This document shows, piece by piece, positions 37,354 to 47,389 of a stretch of DNA of 64,000 nucleotides (position 1 is the first letter of the stretch; every line of letters starts with the position of its first letter). The DNA lies in the NCBI RefSeq assembly GCF_023243075.1, contig NZ_JALKFZ020000031.1, positions 1 through 64,000 of the forward strand, given 5' to 3'. The notes under the pieces were generated by a model. That model was not told the origin of the DNA and searched no databases. It saw nothing but the letters and a program-made list of their open reading frames with translations. Origin of the DNA: Frankia sp. AiPa1. GTDB taxonomy: Bacteria > Actinomycetota > Actinomycetes > Frankiales > Frankiaceae. The position numbers and the translations under genes were made by a program.

Positions 37354-37612
37354 CAAGGCCCTCAGCACAGCACAGCACAGTGCCACGCCGGTCCGCCCCA
37401 GTGAGGGCGGGACGACCTGACCCCGCCGACGTGGGTTTTTTCCGCATGCCCTGATCCGCCTGTGTTCGAGTGGCGTTCCTCGTCCGAGACGCCGCCGAAC
37501 ATTCGCCGTGGATCCGCGGCCTGCGGGCATCTCAACCACAGCGACAGCGCGGCCGCCGCGGTGCGGCGAGCCGGCGCGCGCCGACTAGCACGAGGACAGG
37601 ACGAGGAGCGTC
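37354..37612. other. Intergenic region between nrdR and nrdJ
   Basis: Holds a CACAG-type pentamer repeat at 37365-37381, a GC-rich hairpin at about 37391-37412 (CCGCCC / GGGCGG) and a T run at 37436-37441. These could act as a partial terminator. I looked for a cobalamin riboswitch and did not see the B12-box sequence GCCACTG or its usual context. Confidence 0.35.
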
Positions 37613-40453
37613 ATGACCGAAAGTCGCGGCACCAAGGCGGGTAGGTCGGTAGCCAGGCCGTCCGGGCTGAAGATCCGCCGCTCGCGTACCACCGCCGGGG
37701 TCCATCCCTACGACGAGGTCACCTGGGAGTCCCGGGACGTCGTCATGACCAACTGGCGGGACGGCTCGGTCAACTTCGAGCAGCGCGGGGTCGAGTTCCC
37801 CGACTTCTGGTCGGTCAACGCGTCCAACATCGTGACCAGCAAGTACTTCCGCGGCGCTCTTGGCGGGCCGGTCCGGGAATCCTCGCTGCGCCAGCTCATC
37901 GACCGGGTCGTGCTCACATACACCAAGGCCGGCCGCGAGCACGGTTACTTCGACGCCGACGCCGACGCCGAGATCTTCGAGCACGAGCTGACCTGGATGC
38001 TGCTGCACCAGGTATTCAGCTTCAATTCTCCCGTCTGGTTCAACGTCGGCACCTCGGCCCCGCAGCAGGTCTCCGCTTGTTTTATTCTTTCCGTTGATGA
38101 CACCATGGAGTCTATTCTCAACTGGTATAGGGAAGAAGGGCTGATCTTCAAGGGTGGCTCGGGGGCGGGGCTGAATCTGTCCCGTATTCGCTCCTCGAAG
38201 GAGCTGCTGTCGTCCGGGGGCACCGCCTCCGGGCCGGTGAGCTTCATGCGTGGCGCCGACGCGTCGGCGGGGACGATCAAGTCGGGCGGCGCGACCCGGC
38301 GGGCGGCCAAGATGGTCGTGCTGGACGTCGACCACCCGGACATCGTCGAGTTCGTCGAGACGAAGGCGCGTGAAGAGGTCAAGATCCGGGCGCTGCGCGA
38401 CGCTGGGTTCGACATGGACCTCGGCGGGCGGGACATCGCCTCGGTGCAGTACCAGAACGCCAACAACTCGGTGCGCGTCACCGACGAGTTCATGCAGGCC
38501 GTCGTCGACGAGAGCACCTTCGACCTGCGGGCCCGCCTTGACGGCCGCACCATCGAGTCGATCGACGCGAAGGGGCTGTTCCGGACCATCGCCGAAGCGG
38601 CCTGGGCGTGTGCGGATCCCGGCATCCAGTACGACGGCACCATCAATGACTGGCACACCTGCCCGGAGTCCGGCCGGATCAGCGCGTCCAACCCGTGCAG
38701 TGAATACGTCCACCTGGACAATTCCAGCTGCAACCTCGCGTCGCTGAACCTGCTGAAGTTCCTGCGCCCGGACCGGACGTTCGACGCCGAAGCGTTCGTC
38801 GCCGCCGTCGAGATAATCATCACGGCGATGGACATCTCGATCTGCTTCGCGGACTTCCCGACGCCCGAGATCACCGCGGTGACCCGCGCCTACCGGCAGC
38901 TCGGCATCGGCTACGCCAACCTGGGCGCACTGCTCATGGCCAGCGCCCGCGCCTACGACTCCGACGGCGGTCGAGCCCTCGCCGCGGCGATCACCTCGCT
39001 GATGAGCGCCACCGCCTACCGCCGGTCCGCGGAGCTCGCCGGCATCGTCGGCGCCTACGACGGCTTCGCCCGCAATGCCGACGCCCACCGCCGGGTCGTG
39101 CGCAAGCACGCTGTCGCCAACGACGACGTGCGCTCCGTGCACCCCGAGGACGCCCGTGTCCTCGCCGCCGCCTCGAAGGAGTGGTCGAAGGCACAGAGCG
39201 TCGGCGAGAAGCACGGCTGGCGCAACGCCCAGGTCAGCCTGCTCGCCCCGACCGGCACCATCGGCCTCGCGATGGACTGCGACACCACCGGCATCGAGCC
39301 GGACCTCGCCCTGGTCAAGATGAAGAAGCTGGTCGGCGGCGCCAGCATGAAGATCGTGAACCAGACGGTCCCGGCGGCGCTGCGCGCGCTCGGCTACACC
39401 GAGGAGACCCTCGAGGCGATCGTCGAGTTCATCGCCGAGCACGGGCACGTCGTCGATGCGCCGGGCCTTCGCCCCGAGCACTATGACGTGTTCGACTGCG
39501 CCATCGGTGAGCGGGCCATCTCCCCGATGGGCCACGTGCGGATGATGGCCTCGGTGCAACCGTTCCTGTCTGGCGCGATCTCCAAGACGGTGAACATGCC
39601 GGCGACGGCCACCGTCGAGGACGTCGAGGAGATCTACCTCGCCGGTTGGCAGGTTGGCCTCAAGGCCCTGGCCATCTACCGGGACAACTGCAAGGTCGGC
39701 CAGCCGTTGACCGACGTCAGGGGTGCGAAGCGGGACGCGGCCGCGGCCGCCGCCCGCGAGCCTGCGGCTGCTGCCGAGGTGGAGTACCGGCCGGTGCGCC
39801 GCCGGTTGCCGAAGACACGTCCGTCGCAGACGGTCTCGTTCTCCGTCGGCGGTGCCGAGGGCTACCTCACTGCCGGGTCCTATCCGGACGACGGCCTCGG
39901 CGAGGTCTTCATCAAGATGTCGAAGCAGGGCTCGACGCTCGCCGGTGTCATGGACGCCTTCGCCATCGCGATCTCCATCGGCCTGCAGTACGGGGTGCCG
40001 CTCGAGGCCTACGTCAGCAAGTTCATCAACATGCGCTTCGAGCCCGCCGGGATGACCGACGACCCCGACGTCCGGATCGCCCAGTCGATCATGGACTATC
40101 TGTTCCGCCGCCTGGCGCTGGACTATCTCGACGCCGACCACCGCGCCGAGCTCGGCATCTCCACCGCCGCCGAACGGACCCGTACCGTCGCCGGCCAGTA
40201 CGGCAGCACCCCCGCTCCCGCCGACGAGACCGTGCCGAGTGCCCTGCCCGGAACGGCGGACGCCGTGGTCCACCTGAACGGGCACGGCCCCGAGCACGTC
40301 GCCCGGGAGCTGCGTCTCGCCCCGCCTGGCGAGTCGCTGGTCGCGCAGACGGTCGTCGACGCTCCGCTGTGCTTCACCTGCGGAGTGACGATGCGCCCCG
40401 CCGGCAGCTGCTACGTCTGCGAACAGTGCGGCTCCACCAGCGGCTGCAGCTGA
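37613..40453 (+). CDS. nrdJ: Adenosylcobalamin-dependent ribonucleotide reductase (class II)
   Basis: Makes deoxyribonucleotides using coenzyme B12 and needs no oxygen. Recognisable parts are TWMLLHQVFSFNSPVWFNVG, the finger loop NPCSEYVHLDNSSCNLASLN (the class II N-C-E triad), the glycyl/cysteinyl stretch and APTGTIGLAMDCDTTGIEPD. A conserved linker leads to the C-terminal domain beginning TVSFSVGGAEGYLTAGSYPD. A final cysteine-rich tail (CGVTMRPAGSCYVCEQCGST) serves reduction. At 946 residues it has the typical actinobacterial length. It is downstream of nrdR and probably NrdR-controlled. It converges on the SHOCT-like gene. Confidence 0.96.
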   Translation: MTESRGTKAGRSVARPSGLKIRRSRTTAGVHPYDEVTWESRDVVMTNWRDGSVNFEQRGVEFPDFWSVNASNIVTSKYFRGALGGPVRESSLRQLIDRVVLTYTKAGREHGYFDADADAEIFEHELTWMLLHQVFSFNSPVWFNVGTSAPQQVSACFILSVDDTMESILNWYREEGLIFKGGSGAGLNLSRIRSSKELLSSGGTASGPVSFMRGADASAGTIKSGGATRRAAKMVVLDVDHPDIVEFVETKAREEVKIRALRDAGFDMDLGGRDIASVQYQNANNSVRVTDEFMQAVVDESTFDLRARLDGRTIESIDAKGLFRTIAEAAWACADPGIQYDGTINDWHTCPESGRISASNPCSEYVHLDNSSCNLASLNLLKFLRPDRTFDAEAFVAAVEIIITAMDISICFADFPTPEITAVTRAYRQLGIGYANLGALLMASARAYDSDGGRALAAAITSLMSATAYRRSAELAGIVGAYDGFARNADAHRRVVRKHAVANDDVRSVHPEDARVLAAASKEWSKAQSVGEKHGWRNAQVSLLAPTGTIGLAMDCDTTGIEPDLALVKMKKLVGGASMKIVNQTVPAALRALGYTEETLEAIVEFIAEHGHVVDAPGLRPEHYDVFDCAIGERAISPMGHVRMMASVQPFLSGAISKTVNMPATATVEDVEEIYLAGWQVGLKALAIYRDNCKVGQPLTDVRGAKRDAAAAAAREPAAAAEVEYRPVRRRLPKTRPSQTVSFSVGGAEGYLTAGSYPDDGLGEVFIKMSKQGSTLAGVMDAFAIAISIGLQYGVPLEAYVSKFINMRFEPAGMTDDPDVRIAQSIMDYLFRRLALDYLDADHRAELGISTAAERTRTVAGQYGSTPAPADETVPSALPGTADAVVHLNGHGPEHVARELRLAPPGESLVAQTVVDAPLCFTCGVTMRPAGSCYVCEQCGSTSGCS

Positions 40454-40485
40454 TCCACGCCGCCCTCCGGACCTGGCGCGCGGGC

Positions 40486-40908
40486 CTACTCGCAGAAGAC
40501 GCGCACCTTGGCGTCGGGGGAGTCGACCTCCACGGTCACCTCGTCGAGGTGCTCGACGAGTGCCTCGAGCTGTTCGGGCTTGAGCTGGGTGAGGTCCAGC
40601 GGTACGCCCGACCTGCTCAGTTCGGTGTTGGCCCGGCCCAGGGCCTGCGGCGGGACCAGGGCTGCGAGCCGCACGCCGGCCCGCAGCAGCTGCAGCGGCA
40701 CCCGCACGTTGACCCGCCCCGGCTCGCCGTTGTCCACGGTGTCCACGAGCACCCGCAGGTACTTCGGTCTGCCCTTCGGACGGATGTCGGGCCCGACCGC
40801 GGCGGGCGGCTGGTCCGCCTCGAGCGCCGAGAGGAGCCGCTCCGCCTCCGCCGCGGTGATCTTGCCCTCGGCCAGTAGGTCGAGAATGTCCTTGCGCTGG
40901 TCGTTCAT
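40486..40908 (-). CDS. SHOCT-like domain protein, third gene of the DUF2089 cassette
   Basis: 140 residues. The N terminus is a short helical module (ILDLLAEGKITAAEAERLLS) of the SHOCT-like kind. It is followed by a beta-rich domain with YLRVLVDTVDNGEPGRVNVR and PLQLLRAGVRLAALVPPQ, ending EVDSPDAKVRVFCE. I chose ATG 40908; the longer frame is not protein-like. It is the last of three genes read on the minus strand after DUF2089 and a small membrane protein, with 22 bases between it and the second. The family is often annotated as a hypothetical or putative adhesin-like protein; function is unknown. Confidence 0.75.
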   Translation of the reverse strand: MNDQRKDILDLLAEGKITAAEAERLLSALEADQPPAAVGPDIRPKGRPKYLRVLVDTVDNGEPGRVNVRVPLQLLRAGVRLAALVPPQALGRANTELSRSGVPLDLTQLKPEQLEALVEHLDEVTVEVDSPDAKVRVFCE

Positions 40909-40930
40909 CAGAGCCTCCAGGGGACGAGCG

Positions 40931-41188
40931 TTATCGGACGGTGACGAGCACGGCCGTATGACCCTGCTCGAGGTCGAACCGGGTGCCCGGCAGGGCACAG
41001 ATGATGCGCAGTGCGGTGCCGAATGCCCGCACCGCACTGATGCGGTACCTGCGACAGGCGACGACCGCTACCGGCACGGCCAGCAGAAGGAGCGGCGAGA
41101 GCACGACGACCACGGGAAGCACCGGAACCCAGATCCGCAGGGGGTGACCGCTCGAGCGCCTGATCCGTGCGGTCACCAACTGCGGCAT
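40931..41188 (-). CDS. Small membrane protein, second gene of the DUF2089 cassette
   Basis: 85 residues starting ATG 41188, whose first base overlaps the stop of the DUF2089 gene (ATGA). A strong hydrophobic stretch (IWVPVLPVVVVLSPLLLLAV followed by PVAVVA) spans the middle, flanked by arginines, so it is a single-pass or hairpin membrane protein. The C-terminal 45 residues are cytoplasmic or external with no motif. The tight overlap shows that it works with its neighbours; the role is not known. Confidence 0.7.
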   Translation of the reverse strand: MPQLVTARIRRSSGHPLRIWVPVLPVVVVLSPLLLLAVPVAVVACRRYRISAVRAFGTALRIICALPGTRFDLEQGHTAVLVTVR

Positions 41189-41565
41189 CACGAGCGGTCC
41201 TCCAGCTCGGACACCGCCTGCTGGGCGGTGATCTCGCCGCGGCGCAACCGGTCGATGACGTCGGCCCGTGACGGCGCCGGATCGGTTTCGACGAAGTCGA
41301 GCATCCGCATGATCCGGTTCAGCCGTGACTTGATCGTCGGATAGCTCACCCCGAAGATCCGTTCCATCTCTTTGATGGAGCCGTGGCACCGCACGAACGC
41401 CGTGACGAAGACCTGGTCCTCGACGCCCAGCTGGGCCAGCTGAGGTAGCTCGAACTCGCCCTCGACCGCCACGCCGCTGCCCGCCAGGCGCACCCGCTCG
41501 ACGACGAACGGCTGACCTCGGGTGAGGTCCGTGAGCTCCTGCCAGTCCATCGCGCGCTTTGCCAT
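41188..41565 (-). CDS. DUF2089 family HTH protein
   Basis: 125 residues. The central region matches DUF2089 (LPQLAQLGVEDQVFVTAFVR CHGSIKEMERIFGVSYPTIK), which contains a helix-turn-helix and is thought to bind DNA. The C terminus carries DVIDRLRRGEITAQQAVSEL, the same kind of helix as the N terminus of the third gene in this operon. The typical N-terminal zinc ribbon of DUF2089 is absent. It begins a three-gene operon (HTH protein, membrane protein, SHOCT-like protein). Confidence 0.82.
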   Translation of the reverse strand: MAKRAMDWQELTDLTRGQPFVVERVRLAGSGVAVEGEFELPQLAQLGVEDQVFVTAFVRCHGSIKEMERIFGVSYPTIKSRLNRIMRMLDFVETDPAPSRADVIDRLRRGEITAQQAVSELEDRS

Positions 41566-41707
41566 GTCTGAGATTAGACCGCTTCAGACTTCAACTTTCA
41601 AGAAGTTGACCTTAATTTTTCCAAGACGTGCGGCGGCGCGGATCCGCTTCGCCGCCTTCGGTCCGCGGTGCGGTGGATGCCGACGGCACGGGGCACCGAG
41701 ATCGGCA

Positions 41708-41727
41708 GACGGTTCCGCGGAACCGTC
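41708..41727. repeat. 20-bp perfect palindrome, copy 2
   Basis: Identical over all 20 bases to the site at 3695-3714. It lies 143 bases upstream of the DUF2089 operon start and just 3' of the glycosidase gene. Confidence 0.8.
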
Positions 41728-41763
41728 GCGGCGGGGTGGACGGGCCGTCGGCGCGGTGCGGCG

Positions 41764-43101
41764 TCAGCGCTGGGTGGCGAGGAGGTCGAGGAGCAGGGCG
41801 GCCGTCCAGGAGAAGCGGTTGCTGCCGGCGCCGGTGCCGTCGAGGGGGGAGTAGTACTCGAACATGGCGCCCGAGGCCGCGATCACGTCGACGGTGTTGC
41901 GGCGCAGGTCGTCGGCGGCGTCCAGGCGGCCGTAGCGCTCCAGGCCGTCGGCGATCAGCCAGTTCATGTTCACCCAGACTGGGCCCTGCCAGTAGCAGCG
42001 CGGCAGGAAACTCGGGTCGTCCTGCGGGACGCTGGCCACGCCGAACCGCGACCAGTACCGCGGTGAGGTGAGCATCTTGACCATCTCGTCGACCCGGTCG
42101 TCGGGCACCACCCCGGCATACAGCGGCAGCAGGCCGGCGATCGTCTCGTGACGCAGCAGCGTGTGGGTACGGAAGTCGCGGCTGTAATACACGCCGTCGA
42201 CGACGAGCTGGCTGATGGCCTCACGCGAGCGGCGGATCGAGCGGCGCAGGCGGGTCGGGATGACCTCGCCGATCTCGGCGGCGATCGTCGCCAGGTGCTC
42301 GTTGGCGCGGATCAGGATGGAATTGAACGCGACGTCCTGCACCAGTGGGACGATCGTCCGCCGAATCTCGCGGAAGTTGTAGTGCGCCCGGCGCAGTTCG
42401 CGCACGATCCGGTACAGGGTGAACAGGTCCCCGGAGGTCAGCCGCTCGTCCGGGGGGACCTCCTTGGAATCGCGGCGCAGTGCGTCGAGCGCGTCGTCCC
42501 CGTTGACCCGGCGCAGCACCCGCACGCCCAGGGGAGCGACCGGTCGGGTGATCTCCATCCAGGTCGGGGTGTTGTCCATGCCCGACTCCCAGGAATGGAC
42601 CAGCGCCACGAGGCCGTCGTCGTCGGGGTCGCGCTCGTCGTACAGCCACTGGTGAAAGCGCAGCAGCCCCGGGTAGAGCTGCCGGTAGAACGCCGCGCGC
42701 TGCGCGTCGGACATCTTCTCGCCGACCCGGACGGCCGCCTCGGCAATCATGGGCGGCTGGGTCACGCCGGTGCTCTGCGCGCCGCCGGCGGTCGTGGTCA
42801 CCCGGTCGCACCGCCAGCGCTGCGGGCCGGCGTGGTAGAAGTCCGTGGTCTCGGCGAAGATCACGTGCGGGATCATCCCGTTCGGCCACTGGCCGCCCAG
42901 CAGCGAGAGGATCTCGGCCGCGGCGCGCTCGGGGTCGAGGTGGCGCAGCCCGATCGCGATGAAACAGGAGTCCCACAGCCACTGGTGCGGATACAGCGTC
43001 GGCGACGGTCGGGTGACGTCGCCGAGGTCGTTGCCACGCAGCACCGAGACCGCGGTCTCACGCAGCGCCGCCAGCTCTGTCGGGAGGCTGGGTGCGACCA
43101 T
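41764..43101 (-). CDS. GH63/MGH1-like glycoside hydrolase
   Basis: An (alpha/alpha)6-barrel glycosidase of about 445 residues. Typical segments are PTLYPHQWLWDSCFIAIGLR near residue 36, LLGGQWPNGMIPHVIF, ALVHSWESGMDNTPTWMEIT and CYWQGPVWVNMNWLIADGLE, all of the mannosylglycerate-hydrolase-like branch of GH63. The Asp in WDSCF and the Glu of SWESGMDN are candidate catalytic acids. The exact substrate (mannosylglycerate, glucosylglycerate or another alpha-glucoside) cannot be read. I chose ATG 43101; the frame is open for another 160 codons, but that part is arginine-rich noise. Confidence 0.85.
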   Translation of the reverse strand: MVAPSLPTELAALRETAVSVLRGNDLGDVTRPSPTLYPHQWLWDSCFIAIGLRHLDPERAAAEILSLLGGQWPNGMIPHVIFAETTDFYHAGPQRWRCDRVTTTAGGAQSTGVTQPPMIAEAAVRVGEKMSDAQRAAFYRQLYPGLLRFHQWLYDERDPDDDGLVALVHSWESGMDNTPTWMEITRPVAPLGVRVLRRVNGDDALDALRRDSKEVPPDERLTSGDLFTLYRIVRELRRAHYNFREIRRTIVPLVQDVAFNSILIRANEHLATIAAEIGEVIPTRLRRSIRRSREAISQLVVDGVYYSRDFRTHTLLRHETIAGLLPLYAGVVPDDRVDEMVKMLTSPRYWSRFGVASVPQDDPSFLPRCYWQGPVWVNMNWLIADGLERYGRLDAADDLRRNTVDVIAASGAMFEYYSPLDGTGAGSNRFSWTAALLLDLLATQR

Positions 43102-43742
43102 CGTGTGAGAGTAGCGGTCACACCCTGTGCCCACAGGGAGGCCGCCCCGGGTGTGGCCCGCGTTACGAGGCGCGGACGCGCACCGTGGCGGCCCGAAGCG
43201 ACCGCGCCGACCAGGCCGCCACGTGTTGGCGTCGATTGGCTTCGATGAGCGTCGTCGACGGGTCGCCGATGCCGGCAGGCCGAGCCTGGCGCAGGGCGTG
43301 CACCGGACAGCGCCGGGACGGCGCGAAGACATGGACCCGCGAAGACATGGACCGGAGTGCGCCCGGGTGGGGGTCGTCGCGCGGTGGTGCCGGCACCTCT
43401 CGGCATGGCCAACGGTGGGTTGCGGCCCGATGGCGGTAGCGGCGCGAAAATGTGGCACGCGCAGCAGCCGCCGCAAATTCTCGCCTAAAGTGATTATTCT
43501 GCTACTCGCAGTTGAGGATGTGGGGCTCGGGCGGCGCTCCCGGTACGCAAGACGGTCAAGATAGTTCGCTGAACACGCCACACGAGGGGATCTGACAGGT
43601 AGTCTTCGCGACAGCGAGTCCAGCGGCTCGAGGGCTAGGGTCTACACTGCCGGTAGGCCCGGCGATCGCTGATGTCCGGGTGCGCCTGCACAGGGAATGG
43701 TTCCACGGCATCGTTCGTTGCCCCCCATGTGCACGGAAACAG
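43102..43742. other. Intergenic region upstream of the principal-type sigma gene
   Basis: About 640 bases between divergent genes with no supportable CDS. It includes a 16-base direct duplication (43322-43353, unit CGCGAAGACATGGACC), a lower-GC patch at about 43440-43520 that probably holds promoters, and TACACT at 43643-43648 as a possible -10 element for the sigma gene. Confidence 0.5.
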
Positions 43743-45053
<1,311 letters not shown>

Positions 45054-45186
45054 CTGCCGTCCGCCGGCACCACCTACCGCCGGCGGTCGCGGAACTCACC
45101 CGCCCGGCGGGTGCGTGTTCGAGGTCTCGGGTGGCATCCACCCGCAACCGCGGTGGAGGGTGACCGCGGAACCGGGGGAACCGATG

Positions 45187-45228
45187 AAAGCCGGATCTTC
45201 GCCTGATCAGCGGCGAAGATCCGGCTTT
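45187..45228. terminator. Bidirectional terminator overlapping the end of the acetoacetyl-CoA synthetase gene
   Basis: A perfect 17-bp stem (AAAGCCGGATCTTCGCC and its complement) with an 8-base loop, ending in TTTGTTGT on the + side. It serves the sigma gene and the convergent synthetase gene. Its right arm is the last seven codons of the synthetase. Confidence 0.88.
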
Positions 45229-47285
45229 GTTGTCTGGGCCATCGAGGAGGTCTGGGCCGCTGCCGCGAAGGCCAGCAGGGCCTGCGGGTTCGCCACGGCG
45301 TCGAGGCTGACGACATCGGCCAGCTCCGCCCCGGCAAGCAGACGCCGCAGCGGGACCTCGAGTTTCTTGCCGGAGTGGGTACGCGGCACGGCAGCGATCT
45401 CGATGATCTGGTCCGGCACGTGCCGAGGGCTCAGTTCCGAGCGCAGCGCCGTGCGGATCCGGTGGGCGGTCTGCTCGGTCAGGCCGGCTTCGGCCAGCAC
45501 CACGAACAGCAGCAGCCCGCCGCCGGCGGCGCCCAGCGGGCCGGCGGCGTCCGAGACGTCGACGGCGATGCTGTCCAGCACCTCGGGCAGCGCCTCGACC
45601 ACGCCGTAGAGCTCCGCGGTGCCGATCCGCACCCCGTGCCGGTTCAGGGTCGCGTCCGAACGTCCCTCGACAACCGCGGCGCCGTCCGCGGTGAACCGCA
45701 CCCAGTCGCCATGGCGCCAGACGCCGGGATAGGTGGAGTAATAGGCCTCACGCAGTCGCGTGCCGTCCGGATCATCCCAGAACGACACCGGCATCGAGGG
45801 CATCGGCGCGGTGACCACGAGCTCACCGACCTGGTCGACGAGCGGCGCGCCGCCGGGGTCGAAGGCCGCGGCGGCGCAGCCCAGAGCACGGGAACCGATC
45901 TCCCCGGCCCGCACGGGCAGGGTCGGAAGGCCGGCGAGCAGTGCCGTGCAGACATCGGTGCCGCCGCTGATCGACGAGAGCAGCACATCCGGGCTCACCG
46001 CGTCGTACACCCAGGCGTAGCCGGAGGCCGACAGCGGCGACCCGGTCGACCCGATGGTGCGCAGCAGCGACAGATCGTTGTCATCCCCGGGCACCAGCCC
46101 AGCGTTCCGGCAGGCGTGCAGATAGGCCGCGGAAGTGCCGAGAACCGTCAGCTCCAGCGCCTCGGCCAGACCGAACTGGGTGCCGAGCGTCGGATAGCCG
46201 GGTGCGCCGTCGTAGAGCACCACGGTCGCGCCGACCAGCAGGCCGGACAGCAGGAAGTTCCACATCATCCAGCCGGTTGTCGTGAACCAGCAGAATCGGT
46301 CGTCCGGACCGAGGTCGAGATGCAGGGCCAGCGTCTTGAGATGTTCCAGCAGGATGCCGCCGTGGCCGTGCACGATCGCCTTGGGCGGCCCGGTGGTGCC
46401 CGACGAGTACAGAATCCACAGCGGGGCGTCGAAGGGAACACGGGTGAACGTGGGCTCGGCCGCGTCGTCCGCCATCAGCTCGTCCCAGGTGAGCAGGCCC
46501 GGCAGCCCGGCCTCCTGGGCCTGGGTGAAGGCATCGGCCGACAGATACGGCACGATCACCGTCGCGGCGAGGCCCGGCAGGTCCGCGGCGACGGTGGCGA
46601 GCGCCTCGATCGTGTTGTAGGCGCGGCCGCGGTGGCTGTAGCCGTCGACGCCGAACAGCACCTTCGGCGCTACCTGGGCGAACCGGGAGGCGAGCGCCGT
46701 CGGGCCGAGTTCGGGAGCACACGACGACCACACCGCGCCGATGCTCGCCGTGGCCAGCATCGCCACCGCCGCGTAGACGGTGTTGGGCAGGACGGCGCAG
46801 ACGCGGTCGCCGGCGGTGACGCCGAGGGCGCGCAGCCCCGCCGCGGCGCGGGCGACCTGGCGGCGCAGCTCGTCCCAGGACACGACGGCGGTGGCGCCGT
46901 CCTCCCGCACTCCGATCACGGCAGGTGCCGGGCCACGCCGGGTCAGCGCGTTCTCGGCGTAGTTCACCCGCGCGCCCGGGAACCACACGGCGCCGGGCAG
47001 CGTCGCGTCGGCCAGCGCCGGCCCCGGGCCGCGCTCACCCTCGACGGCGCAGAAGTCCCAGATCGACTCCCAGAAGCCGTCCGGCTCGCTGACCGACCAC
47101 CGCCACAGCGCGGGGTCGTCGTCGAGCGCGACACCGCGCTCCTGCGCGAGCCAGCTCCGGTAGTGCGTCACCGCCGCCTGGCTGGCCCGTTCGGGGGAGG
47201 GCTGCCACAGCGGGGTGCCGGGCCGGACGTGCCTCCCGCCGGCCGTCTCTGGTAGCGGTGTCGTTCCGTCTGCTGCCACGGGCAC
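45207..47285 (-). CDS. Acetoacetyl-CoA synthetase
   Basis: Adenylate-forming ligase that activates acetoacetate (or a related short acid) with ATP and CoA. The ACS-type N-terminal domain (AVTHYRSWLAQERG, WFPGARVNYAENAL) is followed by the AMP-binding motif LYSSGTTGPPKAIVHGHGGI, GWMMWNFLLSG, and the A8/A10 region ending TRNGKK-like RTHSGKKLEVPLRRLLAGAE with the acetylatable lysine. 692 residues, typical for AACS. The lysine in SGKKLEVP is the kind modified by Pat-type acetyltransferases, which is notable because a Pat-like gene and an AcuC deacetylase are neighbours. Confidence 0.92.
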   Translation of the reverse strand: MPVAADGTTPLPETAGGRHVRPGTPLWQPSPERASQAAVTHYRSWLAQERGVALDDDPALWRWSVSEPDGFWESIWDFCAVEGERGPGPALADATLPGAVWFPGARVNYAENALTRRGPAPAVIGVREDGATAVVSWDELRRQVARAAAGLRALGVTAGDRVCAVLPNTVYAAVAMLATASIGAVWSSCAPELGPTALASRFAQVAPKVLFGVDGYSHRGRAYNTIEALATVAADLPGLAATVIVPYLSADAFTQAQEAGLPGLLTWDELMADDAAEPTFTRVPFDAPLWILYSSGTTGPPKAIVHGHGGILLEHLKTLALHLDLGPDDRFCWFTTTGWMMWNFLLSGLLVGATVVLYDGAPGYPTLGTQFGLAEALELTVLGTSAAYLHACRNAGLVPGDDNDLSLLRTIGSTGSPLSASGYAWVYDAVSPDVLLSSISGGTDVCTALLAGLPTLPVRAGEIGSRALGCAAAAFDPGGAPLVDQVGELVVTAPMPSMPVSFWDDPDGTRLREAYYSTYPGVWRHGDWVRFTADGAAVVEGRSDATLNRHGVRIGTAELYGVVEALPEVLDSIAVDVSDAAGPLGAAGGGLLLFVVLAEAGLTEQTAHRIRTALRSELSPRHVPDQIIEIAAVPRTHSGKKLEVPLRRLLAGAELADVVSLDAVANPQALLAFAAAAQTSSMAQTTKPDLRR

Positions 47286-47389
47286 TGACCCTAGGGCATT
47301 TCAGAAAGGCGCATGGCCAGCCCGGGGCGCCTGCACCGATCGCGTGCGGCTGCCCGAGCGCACCCGTTCAGGCTACCGTCGAAGGCGTG

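Noticed and set aside
37354-37612. A cobalamin riboswitch before the B12-dependent nrdJ
   Set aside because: I did not find the B12 box or the conserved core segments. NrdR control is the known mode for this enzyme in relatives.
37532-40297. A 921-codon open frame on the minus strand opposite nrdJ
   Set aside because: It mirrors the conserved nrdJ gene codon by codon. High GC third positions create long antisense frames, and its product has no recognisable domain.
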